Positions 8,188 to 17,624 of a stretch of 64,000 bases of DNA are shown one piece after another; position 1 is the first letter of the stretch, and the number at the start of each line of letters is the position of its first letter. This DNA comes from Trichomonas vaginalis G3. Its lineage: Eukaryota > Parabasalia > Trichomonadida > Trichomonadidae. The notes under the pieces are model-generated. The model made no database searches. It was not told where the DNA came from and was given only the letters and a program-made list of their open reading frames with translations. The position numbers and the translations under genes were made by a program. The stretch is from assembly GCF_026262505.1 (NCBI RefSeq), contig NC_067206.1, positions 22,955,896 to 23,019,895 on the forward strand. The letters are read 5' to 3'.

Positions 8188-8583
8188 TCACCACGTTTGA
8201 GGTGGTTGAGGTTGGTTATTGTTTACCCACTGTTGTGCATGGTTATATCCTCTGTTAAAGAATCTTTCACCTTGGTCCATATAGTGTCCTGCTTGGTTAT
8301 AGTAGTCATTTGCTTTGTTATAATAGTTTCCTGCTTGTCTTCCTACATTGTCCATCCATCCTTGAACTTTTCCTCTTGTTTCAGGATTTGGAATAAGATT
8401 TGTTGCATCTCGTGCTACATCCCAACCTTTCTGTACAGTTTGTATAATAGGTTGTGCTTTCTCTTTAAGTATACCTAATGTACTCAAAATCTTCCTTCCA
8501 ACTCCAAATACACCTCTGGCTATTGTTCCCACTGCGGGTAAAAATCTAGATGCAACTCCTGCTAACGCGCCAAAAAACCCATT
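8188..8583 (-). CDS. 133-aa amphipathic Gly/Asn-rich protein (element A)
   Basis: It is a homologue of the proteins at 35,413-35,814 and 63,714 onward. The N-terminal 40 residues are hydrophobic and glycine-rich (LPAVGTIARG, FGVGRKILSTLGILKEKAQP). The middle is helical (TVQKGWDVARDATNLIPNPE). The C-terminal third is rich in Tyr, Asn and Gln with a repeated N-YY-N/Q-A pattern. It could be a minor virion protein with a membrane-active start, comparable in type to adenovirus protein VI, but no sequence match is claimed. Confidence 0.55.
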   Translation of the reverse strand, partial: NGFFGALAGVASRFLPAVGTIARGVFGVGRKILSTLGILKEKAQPIIQTVQKGWDVARDATNLIPNPETRGKVQGWMDNVGRQAGNYYNKANDYYNQAGHYMDQGERFFNRGYNHAQQWVNNNQPQPPQTW

Positions 8584-8600
8584 TCTTATGGGTTAAAAAA

Positions 8601-9558
8601 TGACGAATCCAAACAAGGACCCTATGTTTCTAAAGCGACAAAGAAAGCACTCATGGTAAAAATCTTTAGTTCAACACCAAATGCTTGGTTTATGGATATC
8701 TTGGAAAACATTCCGAGAGTTAGAACAGATGGACCACCATACTGGCTAATATTTGTCGGTCAAAACACAAGATACTGTGAAGCCATACCATTACAGTCCA
8801 AAAATATTTTAGATATCTTAGCAGCTTTGACAATATTCGTTGACAAATACCATCCAACAAAACTATCGTCTGACTGTGAAAGTTCTTTCAAATCAGACGA
8901 TATTAAAAACTATCTGCGTTCAAAAAATGTAAACCAATATTTCATTGTCGACCAAAACCATTCTGCTCTTGGTGTCATTGACGGTTGTATAAAAATGTTA
9001 AGAGACTTAAACCAACCACAAGGTGGTGAAGCAAATGAAATGTCATATGACGACAAGTATAGACACTTCTCCCAGGCAAAGATGAGACAAGTTTTAAATA
9101 TTTACAATAGCCGTAAACAAAAAGGTTTGGGAAACCACTCCCCCGAAGAAATGAAAAACAACCCTGACTTAGAGAAAGACTATATATTTAATAATTTAGT
9201 CAAAAGAGACAAACAAGAAAGAATGCCGGGCTTCAAACTTCAGAAAGGTGACAAAGTAAAAATAGAAATACCCAAACGCGACCCATATGAAAATACTATT
9301 GACTATGACAACAATGGGAACCCGACAGGTACTCACATTCGTGTTCGTAAAAATAGAAGAAAGTATACAAGAGAATATTATGAAGTTTTAGGCAAACATG
9401 GCAAAATGTACACACTGCAAGCAGAAGATAAAACTACTATTGTCAGACCTCGTTTCAAACTTGTCAAAGTTCAAGGTGGTATACTTTCAAAGACAGTTCC
9501 TAACAAATATAAGACAACTCCTGACGAATATGCTAAAGAAGTGGAACATGACGACTAA
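8601..9558 (+). CDS. Retroviral-type (rve) integrase of the Polinton (element A)
   Basis: The protein is about 300 aa. The catalytic core carries WFMDILENI, LIFVGQNTRYCEAIP, KYHPTKLSSDCESSF and NHSALGVIDGCIKML, in the order of the D, D and third acidic positions of the rve fold. A linker SRKQKGLGNHSPEEM follows, then a C-terminal SH3-like/chromo-type part with YEVLGKHGKMYTLQAED. Polinton integrases join element ends to host DNA and make 6-bp target duplications. Its stop overlaps the stop of the convergent fibre gene by 4 bp. Homologues lie at 35,832-36,787 and 62,743-63,697. Confidence 0.8.
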
Positions 9559-10862
9559 GCATTTCTATACCATGCGTAAACTGTCATGTAAGGTGGCATG
9601 TAGTCTTTACTTTGTCCCGTTGTTTGCGTATACCCTGAAACGCGATGTGTATGGTTTCCATCTCCCTGAGTGTTACCCCAGAAACAATTTATAGCAAACT
9701 GAACGTCGTCTTTCACATCATATCCTTTACCTTTTTTCATTGCTGACCAATCCCAAAATTTATGCTTATGCCAACCTGCTTGAGATGTACTTAAATCTAT
9801 GTAGTGACTATGCGCAGGTAAGTTTTCACCTGAAATCGTTTTACTTCCACCTGTTTCCTTTGAAGAGTTTGCACAATACAAAAACCTGTCGACTATTTGA
9901 GTCCAAGTTCCAAAACCAAGTACTACTTCTGGTCTGGTAGAGTTCATTGACGTATAAATAGAGCCTATAGGATATAATGTTTGAAGTATTTCTGTCTTTA
10001 ATGTTTGAAGCTCTGTTTTATCTGCTTTCTTTTCAAGGCTAACGTTTAAGTCTGTTATTTCAGAAGATGTATGTGTATGTCCAACGTCACTTTTCCTGTT
10101 TAAGGTTTCTTGTAAGTTTGCAATATTTGCAATGGTATGTGTATGAGTCTTATTTGCTTTCTTCTCTAACTCATCGTTAACATAAGTTTTATCTGCTTTA
10201 AGGTCTAAACATCCTGAAACCCATCCTGTATTGGCTTTACCTTTTAAAATCTTCGATGTCCGTTCATGGTACCATTCAACCCTTTCTTTCATTTCGTTAT
10301 CTTTTTCATCCACATATTCCTTATCCGCCTTCTTCACTAACACACTAGCCATAAGTCCCTTATCTACCTTATTTTCAAGGCTAACGTTTAAGTCTGTTAT
10401 TTCAGATATAGAATGTGTATGAGTCTTTTTAGAATATTCGTTTTCAGCTCTTGTCACTTCACTTGACATTTTATTGTCAACATATGTTTTGTCTGCTAGT
10501 TCAGGATGAGTATGTTCTTTTGTTGCATAAGCTTTGTTAGCTCTTTCTTCTTCTTTTGCTATTGCATCGTCTACATATTCTTTGTCTGCTTTGTTGTCAA
10601 CATCTGTTTTCAAAAGAAGTTCATTTATAGGTTTCTCGTTTAAAGTTCCTTTTGTTGGATTTATACAGACAGTATGGTTCTTATTGTCTTGAAATAGAAA
10701 CTCATCTGTCATTGGGTTTAATGTCAGTTTTAAGTTTCCTTCTTTCAATGACTCAGATATCTTAGAATAGTTTGAAAAGTTTGTTGTGTTCTTATTTAGA
10801 GCTTGTATAATGAGTTGTCGGTTGTGTTGTATTTCTCTCATAGACGCTGTTTCATTTGACAT
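9555..10862 (-). CDS. Phage-like trimeric fibre protein with HTH repeats (element A)
   Basis: This is a 435-aa protein. The N-terminal part is helical (residues 1-45). The shaft has coiled-coil segments (ADKEYVDDAIAKEEERA) and repeats with THTH motifs (KKTHTHSISEITDLN, KTHTHTIANIANLQETL). The C-terminal head reads YPIGSIYTSMNSTRPE, FGTWTQIVDRFLYCA, GENLPAHSHYIDL and MPPYMTVYAWYR. This matches the phage tail-fibre/baseplate gp10- or gp12-type collar domain, where HxH motifs bind metal along the trimer axis. It is probably an attachment fibre of the virion. It diverges from the gene at 10,881 across an 18-bp spacer. Confidence 0.75.
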   Translation of the reverse strand: MSNETASMREIQHNRQLIIQALNKNTTNFSNYSKISESLKEGNLKLTLNPMTDEFLFQDNKNHTVCINPTKGTLNEKPINELLLKTDVDNKADKEYVDDAIAKEEERANKAYATKEHTHPELADKTYVDNKMSSEVTRAENEYSKKTHTHSISEITDLNVSLENKVDKGLMASVLVKKADKEYVDEKDNEMKERVEWYHERTSKILKGKANTGWVSGCLDLKADKTYVNDELEKKANKTHTHTIANIANLQETLNRKSDVGHTHTSSEITDLNVSLEKKADKTELQTLKTEILQTLYPIGSIYTSMNSTRPEVVLGFGTWTQIVDRFLYCANSSKETGGSKTISGENLPAHSHYIDLSTSQAGWHKHKFWDWSAMKKGKGYDVKDDVQFAINCFWGNTQGDGNHTHRVSGYTQTTGQSKDYMPPYMTVYAWYRNA

Positions 10863-10880
10863 TTTTATTATAGATAAAAT
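10863..10880. promoter_or_regulatory. 18-bp divergent spacer with TTTTAT and ATAAAAT (element A)
   Basis: Start codons of the fibre gene (minus) and the beta-rich protein gene (plus) are separated by only 18 bp, TTTTATTATAGATAAAAT. The same length and layout occur at 38,177-38,194 and 61,268-61,285. Both transcripts must use signals within the spacer or inside the opposite gene. Confidence 0.65.
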
Positions 10881-11729
10881 ATGCTTTCAATAGAAAAAGA
10901 AAATTCTAGAGTTGCTACAACTAAACCATTAGATGAACTTTTTACCAATGTAGGTCAAAAGTTTGAGACAGAGACCGTAAAGCATGAAGGCTATCGTTTT
11001 GACTACCCGTTAAGATGGTTAAGAGACCCATCCGTCACAAAAGCTATTGGCTTTCGTAGAATGAAGTTCATTTCAGAAGCCATACATGGTTTCCCATTTA
11101 CAGTCGGTTTTGAAGTTCGATACTATAACAAAGAAAAACGTACGTATGAGAAATTTGAACAGGGAAAACTTTTACAAGTGAATTTGCTTGTAAACTTAGA
11201 AACAACTCTTCAAGCTTTTCAAGAAAAAATAAACGATATCTATCTCGAATATGCAAACCAGTATAACATTGACGAAGGAGAGTACCATCTCGATATTATA
11301 TATGACAGGAAAAATGCAACTGTTAAAATCAATAGAATAGAAGACCTTGGAGAAAACGTTTATATTTCTACAAAATATAACAACTTGGCATGGTATAGAT
11401 TTCTGAGGATGTTAAATCAGCCTGCAGAATATCCAGTACACCCGGACTTTTATGAAGTCGAAAACCCTAATGGAACATATGAAAATGTTTTCGACTCAGA
11501 TGCTATTATCGTTCATGCTTCATTTTCTGGCGCCCAAAACTCTTTCTTATGCTTGGCAAATGACTTTTACGAAAAACCTACAAAGTTATACGAACCACCA
11601 AGTGGAAGTATTTCAGACTTTCAAGTATGGTTTACTACAGATGGAAGAAAAAGAATAATTCCATTATACCATGCGTTTTACTTAGAACTTAGTTTCATAT
11701 ACAACTACTATCGAACGGTAAAAATATAA
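10881..11729 (+). CDS. Beta-rich structural-type protein, paralogue 2 (element A)
   Basis: This 282-aa protein is a paralogue of the 286-aa protein at 5,780-6,640, sharing TKPLDELFTN, FDYPLRWLRDPS, KAIGFRRMKF, NLAWYRFLRMLNQP, FYEPPSGSISDFQVWFTT and the C-terminal YLELSFIYNY. No named domain is recognised. Conservation in A, B and C next to the fibre gene suggests a virion component, perhaps the vertex protein that holds the fibre (inference). Confidence 0.6.
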   Translation: MLSIEKENSRVATTKPLDELFTNVGQKFETETVKHEGYRFDYPLRWLRDPSVTKAIGFRRMKFISEAIHGFPFTVGFEVRYYNKEKRTYEKFEQGKLLQVNLLVNLETTLQAFQEKINDIYLEYANQYNIDEGEYHLDIIYDRKNATVKINRIEDLGENVYISTKYNNLAWYRFLRMLNQPAEYPVHPDFYEVENPNGTYENVFDSDAIIVHASFSGAQNSFLCLANDFYEKPTKLYEPPSGSISDFQVWFTTDGRKRIIPLYHAFYLELSFIYNYYRTVKI

Positions 11730-11733
11730 TTTT

Positions 11734-11976
11734 TTAATACGGTTGAGGTGTTGGATTTGGTTGCCAACTAGACTGTGGTGCAGGTTCAGGCTGTTGTATA
11801 ACAGGAGCTTGTTCTTCTGGTTCAGGGTCTTTAGGTATAATACCAACAAACTGACCTACTCTTTTACCAATATTTTTGACTCCGTTCCAAATTCCTCTTC
11901 CTACGGTTTTTATTCCATTCCATATACCTCTTCCGACTCTTCTGAAGAAGTTTCCAATACTACTGAAGAAACCCAT
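11734..11976 (-). CDS. 80-aa amphipathic repeat protein (element A)
   Basis: The first 45 residues repeat a Gly-Ile-Trp-Asn-Gly pattern (VGRGIWNGIKTVGRGIWNGV, KNIGKRVG) after MGFFSSIGNFFRR, giving a positively charged amphipathic helix. The second half is Pro/Glu/Gln-rich and ends PNPTPQPY. This resembles virion membrane-active or lytic peptides in layout, not in proven homology. It is conserved at 39,046-39,288 and 60,174-60,416 in the same position between the 120-aa gene and paralogue 2. Confidence 0.6.
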   Translation of the reverse strand: MGFFSSIGNFFRRVGRGIWNGIKTVGRGIWNGVKNIGKRVGQFVGIIPKDPEPEEQAPVIQQPEPAPQSSWQPNPTPQPY

Positions 11977-11994
11977 TTTACTATATGTAAAAAT

Positions 11995-12357
11995 CTAATG
12001 TCCACCTAGTCTCTTACGTTTCCTGTTGAGTTCCATAGCATTTTTTAACTGGAGCTCATACATTCTGTTTCTCCTCTGGTAGAAAACATATTCTGGGTCA
12101 ACTCCTGTGTTCGCGTCATCTGCATAAAGTTGTTTATATCCCACTTCAGGGTTTGTATAAAACTCTTTCCATCTCATATTTGCATACCATGGTGGCAAAC
12201 CTAACGCAGCGTCATTTGACATGGCAGTTTGCATTTGTACATCTGTTGGCACTTGACCATAGTTTGCCATTGCAGTTTGTATTCTAACTTCATTTGGAAT
12301 ATTCTCTGGGTTTGGTTGTCCAGGTTGCTGTGCATTCGCTAAGTTCTGTGCGTCCAT
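11995..12357 (-). CDS. Conserved 120-aa protein (element A)
   Basis: The family is not recognised. The N-terminal 45 residues are low-complexity Gln/Asn/Pro with two similar steps (VRIQTAMANYGQVPTD, VQMQTAMSNDAALG). The middle has PPWYANMRWKEFYTNP, and the tail is a basic helix (MELNRKRKRLGGH). It is almost identical in A, B and C (39,307-39,669 and 59,793-60,155), which points to strong constraint. The basic tail could contact DNA or a capsid inner surface (inference). Confidence 0.6.
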   Translation of the reverse strand: MDAQNLANAQQPGQPNPENIPNEVRIQTAMANYGQVPTDVQMQTAMSNDAALGLPPWYANMRWKEFYTNPEVGYKQLYADDANTGVDPEYVFYQRRNRMYELQLKNAMELNRKRKRLGGH

Positions 12358-12380
12358 TTAATATTAGATAAAAATATCTC

Positions 12381-12512
12381 TTACGAGTACATATACTGAA
12401 CATTTGCAGGCATTGGTTCATCTTCATATTCTCTGTACTTTTCTGCCACGTCAAATAAATAAATGACACAATGGAAAAAACCTAAAACAAGTAGTCCTAT
12501 TTCAAACCACAT
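12381..12512 (-). CDS. 43-aa single-pass membrane peptide (element A)
   Basis: The sequence starts MWFEIGLLVLGFFHCVIYLF, a hydrophobic segment of about 18 residues, followed by a charged tail with AERYREYEDE. It overlaps the end of the methyltransferase gene by 16 bp in another frame and is kept at 39,693-39,824 and 59,638-59,769. A short TM peptide conserved in three copies is probably translated. The role is unknown; it may be a membrane or virion accessory. Confidence 0.6.
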   Translation of the reverse strand: MWFEIGLLVLGFFHCVIYLFDVAEKYREYEDEPMPANVQYMYS

Positions 12513-13258
12513 TTACTTACTAGTAAAATTTCTTTGTTATGACACTTTCTCCGGTTTATAGGACCTCTCTCATATTCTATCTTGTCATATCTAAACTCAT
12601 AGTCATGTATGTCCTCTAACCATCTCATAACGGTTTCCAAACCACTTTTATCGGATGTAAAGTAAAAGCATGGACAGTTATGTAAAACGTCTAAAGTTTC
12701 TAAAGAGTCTCTCAAAGTCCAGTCTACTTGGTATTGAAAATCGCATGTGTTATAGAACGGCGGGTCCACTATAAAGAAAACATTTTCCTTGTCTTTATAT
12801 TTTTCATACAACTCTGTCCAACGACATCTCACAAACTCTATACCCTCAATATATTTTTCTATGTCCTCTTTGAAAACATTTGTATAGTTAAGATATAAAA
12901 CATTTGACATAAGTGTTTCAATGTCATGAACTCTTATAGAACCACTATATAATAGTCTAGCAGATATACTATCCCAGTCTATATATTCTGCTTTTTTCAA
13001 ACCTCTCTCACAATATTTTTCTTATCTAATGGTATACGTTCCATCTTACCTATAGGTATCTTTTCTTTTAACTCTTTCAATATATTGTTTGTGTCTGGTA
13101 TATGTTTGAGACGGTCCATATAGTTGTCGAAGTCATTGCATATAATCTTTGAGTCTGGGAATATTGTATGGCACAAATGGGATATATAGAAACTTCCACC
13201 GAACAAATCTACAAATGTTAGACCATTCGGTAGTTTCTTAAGTTCTCTCAATATAATA
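12497..13258 (-). pseudogene. N6-adenine DNA methyltransferase (element A), broken and interrupted by element B
   Basis: This is a D12-class (Dam-like) methyltransferase. It shows the AdoMet-binding strand LTFVDLFGGSFYIS and the catalytic DPPFYNT motif (DPPY type). It would methylate adenines of element DNA. The copy is broken, and element B is inserted in it at 13,264; the rest of the gene lies beyond B at 40,860-40,909. The complete-looking homologue is in element C (58,835-59,653). Confidence 0.8.
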
Positions 13259-13264
13259 TCTTTA
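13259..13264. repeat. Target-site duplication of element B, left copy
   Basis: TCTTTA lies directly before the A-run of element B and recurs at 40,854-40,859. The uninterrupted methyltransferase gene of B contains this sequence once (around 40,571-40,576), so it serves as an empty-site comparison. A 6-bp duplication is what Polinton integrases are known to make. Confidence 0.85.
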
Positions 13265-13405
13265 AAAAAAAAAAGGTAGTGGGGCCTCCAGGCACTTCGT
13301 GCCCTCTAGCCCTGAAGATGTTTAGTATAAATGAAGTATAAAATGAAGTTTTTTGGGTATAGGGGGCTTCCCAGGGGCTGCGCCCCTTCTAGCCCATAAA
13401 AATTT
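13265..13405 (+). repeat. Left terminal repeat of element B
   Basis: Ten A residues are followed by GGTAGTGGGGCCTCCAGG and then two hairpin modules, one with inner stem GGCAC/GTGCC and one with inner stem GGGGC/GCCCC, the second ending near 13,400. The same two modules occur at the right end of B in a different order and spacing. The termini are therefore modular inverted repeats, not a simple uniform one. Confidence 0.75.
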
Positions 13406-13653
13406 TTGAAAGTCGTTGCTGTTGACTTTTTTTGTAGAGCACTCAAAATAGTATAACTTTGTCCGGACAAGTAAGGGTCTATCGTCGCTACAGAAAAGTT
13501 ACGGGCGTTCCAAGGAAGTATACTTTGAGAGACTCTTTAGAAACTTTAGACGTTTTACATAACCATCCATGTTTTTACTTTACATCCGATAAAAGTGGTT
13601 TGGAAACCGTTATGAGATGGTTAGAGGACATACATGACTATGAGTTTAGATAT
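13406..13653 (+). pseudogene. Left arm of element B with a methyltransferase fragment
   Basis: From 13,406 to about 13,521 no known gene is recognised; an open stretch MSGQVRVYRRYRKVTG starts at 13,459. From about 13,522 to 13,660 the sequence matches the C-terminal part of the element's methyltransferase (RDSLETLDVLHNHPCFYF, MRWLEDIHDYEFRYDK) in plus orientation, inverted relative to the right-end copy. The satellite array begins directly after it. Confidence 0.7.
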
Positions 13654-16600
13654 GACAAAACATGTACGATGAAATCATGACAAAACATTTACGAAGAAGT
13701 CTTGACAAAACATTTACGATGAAGTCTTGACAAAACATGTACGATGAAATCATGACAAAACATTTACGAAGAAGTCTTGACAAAACATGTACGAAGAAGT
13801 CTTGACAAAACATGTACGATGAAGTTTTGACAAAACATTTACAAAGAAGTCTTGACAAAACATATACGAAGAAGTCTTGACAAAACATTTACGAAGAAGT
13901 CTTGACAAAACATGTACGATGAAATCATGACAAAACATTTACGATGAAGTCTTGACAAAACATTTACGAAGAAGTCTTGACAAAACATTTACGAAGAAGT
14001 CTTGACAAAACATTTACGAAGAAGTCTTGACAAAACATGTACGATGAAATCATGACAAAACATTTACGATGAAGTCTTGACAAAACATGTACGATGAAGT
14101 TTTGACAAAACATTTACGAAGAAGTCTTGACAAAACATTTACGAAGAAGTCTTGACAAAACATTTACGAAGAAGTCTTGACAAAACATGTACGATGAAAT
14201 CATGACAAAACATTTACGAAGAAGTCTTGACAAAACATGTACGATGAAATCATGACAAAACATTTACGAAGAAGTCTTGACAAAACATCTACGAAGAAGT
14301 CTTGACAAAACATTTACGAAGAAGTCTTGACAAAACATTTACGATGAAGTCTTGACAAAACATTTACGATGAAGTCTTGACAAAACATGTACGATGAAAT
14401 CATGACAAAACATCTACGAAGAAGTCTTGACAAAACATTTACGAAGAAGTCTTGACAAAACATGTACGATGAAATCATGACAAAACATTTACGAAGAAGT
14501 CTTGACAAAACATGTACGATGAAATCATGACAAAACATTTACGAAGAAGTCTTGACAAAACATGTACGAAGAAGTCTTGACAAAACATGTACGATGAAGT
14601 TTTGACAAAACATTTACGAAGAAGTCTTGACAAAACATATACGAAGAAGTCTTGACAAAACATTTACGAAGAAGTCTTGACAAAACATTTACGAAGAAGT
14701 CTCGACAAAACATTTACGAAGAAGTCTTGACAAAACATTTACGAAGAAGTCTTGACAAAACATTTACGAAGAAGTCTTGACAAAACATGTACGATGAAAT
14801 CATGACAAAACATTTACGAAGAAGTCTTGACAAAACATGTACGATGAAATCATGACAAAACATTTACGATGAAGTCTTGACAAAACATTTACGATGAAAT
14901 CATGACAAAACATTTACGATGAAGTCTTGACAAAACATTTACGATGAAATCATGACAAAACATTTACGAAGAAGTCTTGACAAAACATTTACGAAGAAGT
15001 CTTGACAAAACATTTACGATGAAGTCTTGACAAAACATGTACGATGAAATCATGACAAAACATTTACGATGAAGTCTTGACAAAACATGTACGATGAAAT
15101 CATGACAAAACATTTACGAAGAAGTCTTGACAAAACATTTACGATGAAATCATGACAAAACATTTACGAAGAAGTCTTGACAAAACATTTACGAAGAAGT
15201 CTTGACAAAACATTTACGATGAAGTCTTGACAAAACATGTACGATGAAATCATGACAAAACATTTATGAAGAAGTCTTGACAAAACATGTACGATGAAAT
15301 CATGACAAAACATTTACGAAGAAGTCTTGACAAAACATGTACGATGAAATCATGACAAAACATGTACGATGAAATCATGACAAAACATGTACGATGAAAT
15401 CATGACAAAACATTTACGATGAAGTCTTGACAAAACATTTACGAAGAAGTTTTGACAAAACATTTACGAAGAAGTCTTGACAAAACATTTACGAAGAAGT
15501 CTTGACAAAACATTTACGAAGAAGTCTTGACAAAACATGTACGATGAAATCATGACAAAACATTTACGAAGAAGTCTTGACAAAACATGTACGATGAAAT
15601 CATGACAAAACATTTACGAAGAAGTCTTGACAAAACATCTACGAAGAAGTCTTGACAAAACATTTACGAAGAAGTCTTGACAAAACATTTACGATGAAGT
15701 CTTGACAAAACATTTACGATGAAGTCTTGACAAAACATTTACGAAGAAGTCTTGACAAAACATGTACGATGAAATCATGACAAAACATGTACGATGAAAT
15801 CATGACAAAACATTTACGAAGAAGTCTTGACAAAACATATACGAAGAAGTCTTGACAAAACATGTACGATGAAATCATGACAAAACATTTACGAAGAAGT
15901 CTTGACAAAACATGTACGATGAAATCATGACAAAACATTTACGAAGAAGTCTTGACAAAACATGTACGATGAAATCATGACAAAACATTTACGAAGAAGT
16001 CTTGACAAAACATCTACGAAGAAGTCTTGACAAAACATTTACGAAGAAGTCTTGACAAAACATTTACGATGAAGTCTTGACAAAACATTTACGAAGAAGT
16101 CTCGACAAAACATGTACGATGAAGTTTTGACAAAACATTTACGAAGAAGTCTTGACAAAACATGTACGATGAAATCATGACAAAACATTTACGATGAAGT
16201 CTTGACAAAACATGTACGATGAAGTTTTGACAAAACATTTACGAAGAAGTCTTGACAAAACATTTACGAAGAAGTCTTGACAAAACATTTACGAAGAAGT
16301 CTTGACAAAACATGTACGAAGAAGTCTTGACAAAACATTTACGAAGAAGTCTTGACAAAACATGTACGATGAAGTCTTGACAATAAAAACATGTTACGAA
16401 GAAGTCTTGACAAAACATGTACGAATGAAAGTCTTTGACAAAACATGTACGAAGAAGTCTTGACAAAACATTTCGAAGAAGTCTTGACAAAAACATTTAC
16501 GATGAAGTCTTGACAAAACATTTACGATGAAGTCTTGACAAAACATTTACGATGAAGTCTTGACAAAACATGTACGATGAAATCATGACAAAACATCTAC

Positions 16601-17536
16601 GAAGAAGTCTTGACAAAACATTTACGAAGAAGTCTTGACAAAACATGTACGATGAAATCATGACAAAACATTTACGATGAAGTCTTGACAAAACATGTAC
16701 GATGAAATCATGACAAAACATTTACGATGAAGTCTTGACAAAACATTTACGAAGAAGTCTTGACAAAACATGTACGATGAAATCATGACAAAACATGTAC
16801 GATGAAATCATGACAAAACATTTACGAAGAAGTCTTGACAAAACATATACGAAGAAGTCTTGACAAAACATTTACGAAGAAGTCTCGACAAAACATATAC
16901 GAAGAAGTCTTGACAAAACATTTACGAAGAAGTCTTGACAAAACATTTACGAAGAAGTCTTGACAAAACATGTACGATGAAATCATGACAAAACATTTAC
17001 GATGAAGTCTTGACAAAACATGTACGATGAAATCATGACAAAACATTTACGATGAAGTCTTGACAAAACATTTACGAAGAAGTCTTGACAAAACATTTAC
17101 GAAGAAGTCTTGACAAAACATTTACGAAGAAGTCTTGACAAAACATTTACGATGAAGTCTTGACAAAACATGTACGATGAAATCATGACAAAACATTTAC
17201 GAAGAAGTCTTGACAAAACATTTACGAAGAAGTCTTGACAAAACATGTACGATGAAATCATGACAAAACATGTACGATGAAATCATGACAAAACATTTAC
17301 GAAGAAGTCTTGACAAAACATTTACGAAGAAGTCTTGACAAAACATTTATGATGAAGTCTTGACAAAACATATACGATGAAATCATGACAAAACATTTAC
17401 GAAGAAGTCTTGACAAAACATATACGAAGAAGTCTTGACAAAACATTTACGAAGAAGTCTTGACAAAACATATACGAAGAAGTCTTGACAAAACATGTAC
17501 GATGAAATCATGACAAAACATTTACGAAGAAGTCTT
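13654..17536. repeat. Satellite array, 25-bp unit, about 155 copies
   Basis: The 3.9-kb uninterrupted array has a 25-bp monomer starting GACAAAACAT. Two main variants alternate irregularly: one continues TTACGAAGAAGTCTT, the other GTACGATGAAATCAT. Longer blocks of mixed monomers are themselves duplicated. A short region near 16,380-16,500 has small length changes. The array is flanked on both sides by methyltransferase gene pieces and starts and ends at GACAA. Open frames of 60-85 codons on the minus strand (MFCQDFF..., FVKTSS) come from the repeat and are not genes. Confidence 0.95.
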
Positions 17537-17624
17537 GACAAGATAGAATATGAGAGAGGTCCTATAAACCGGAGAAAGTGTCATATAAACATCTGTCAAA
17601 AACCGCTTTTTAACTTCACTTAAA
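17537..17624 (+). pseudogene. Methyltransferase end fragment after the array
   Basis: GACAAGATAGAATATGAGAG and the following bases to about 17,580 match the extreme end of the methyltransferase gene (EYERGPINRRKCH). The fragment lies on the far side of the satellite. A leader with TTTTTAACTTCACTTAAA precedes the next small gene. Confidence 0.65.

Larger units (their letters stand above)
1..13264. mobile_element. Polinton/Maverick element A, left part
   Basis: This is the larger visible part of a Polinton whose left end lies outside the window. It carries the tail of the packaging ATPase gene, a KilA-N gene group, an HNH nuclease, a retroviral-type integrase, a fibre protein, small structural-type proteins and a terminal methyltransferase gene. 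It is colinear with 27,130-40,630 of element B at very high identity by eye, so it is young. It is interrupted at 13,264 by element B, and its other end reappears at 40,860-41,100. It is lightly broken, with a handful of breaks in the visible part. Family assignment rests on the gene set and the 6-bp target duplications. Confidence 0.88.

Noticed and set aside
8601-9558. Retrovirus or LTR retrotransposon, from the integrase
   Set aside because: No reverse transcriptase, gag or LTR is present; integrase with packaging ATPase, capsid candidates and terminal inverted repeats identifies a Polinton.
9555-10862. Bacteriophage contamination, from the tail-fibre-like gene
   Set aside because: The gene is embedded in three Polinton copies with the same neighbours and AT-rich leaders, one of them next to host eukaryotic genes.
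13646-17046. Many 60-85-codon open frames of the MFCQDFF type in the satellite
   Set aside because: A 25-bp unit without stops in one strand creates such frames by periodicity; they have no independent start signals and the same peptide repeats everywhere.
13654-17536. CRISPR-like array
   Set aside because: The 25-bp repeats abut with no unique spacers and there are no cas genes; it is a satellite in a eukaryotic element.
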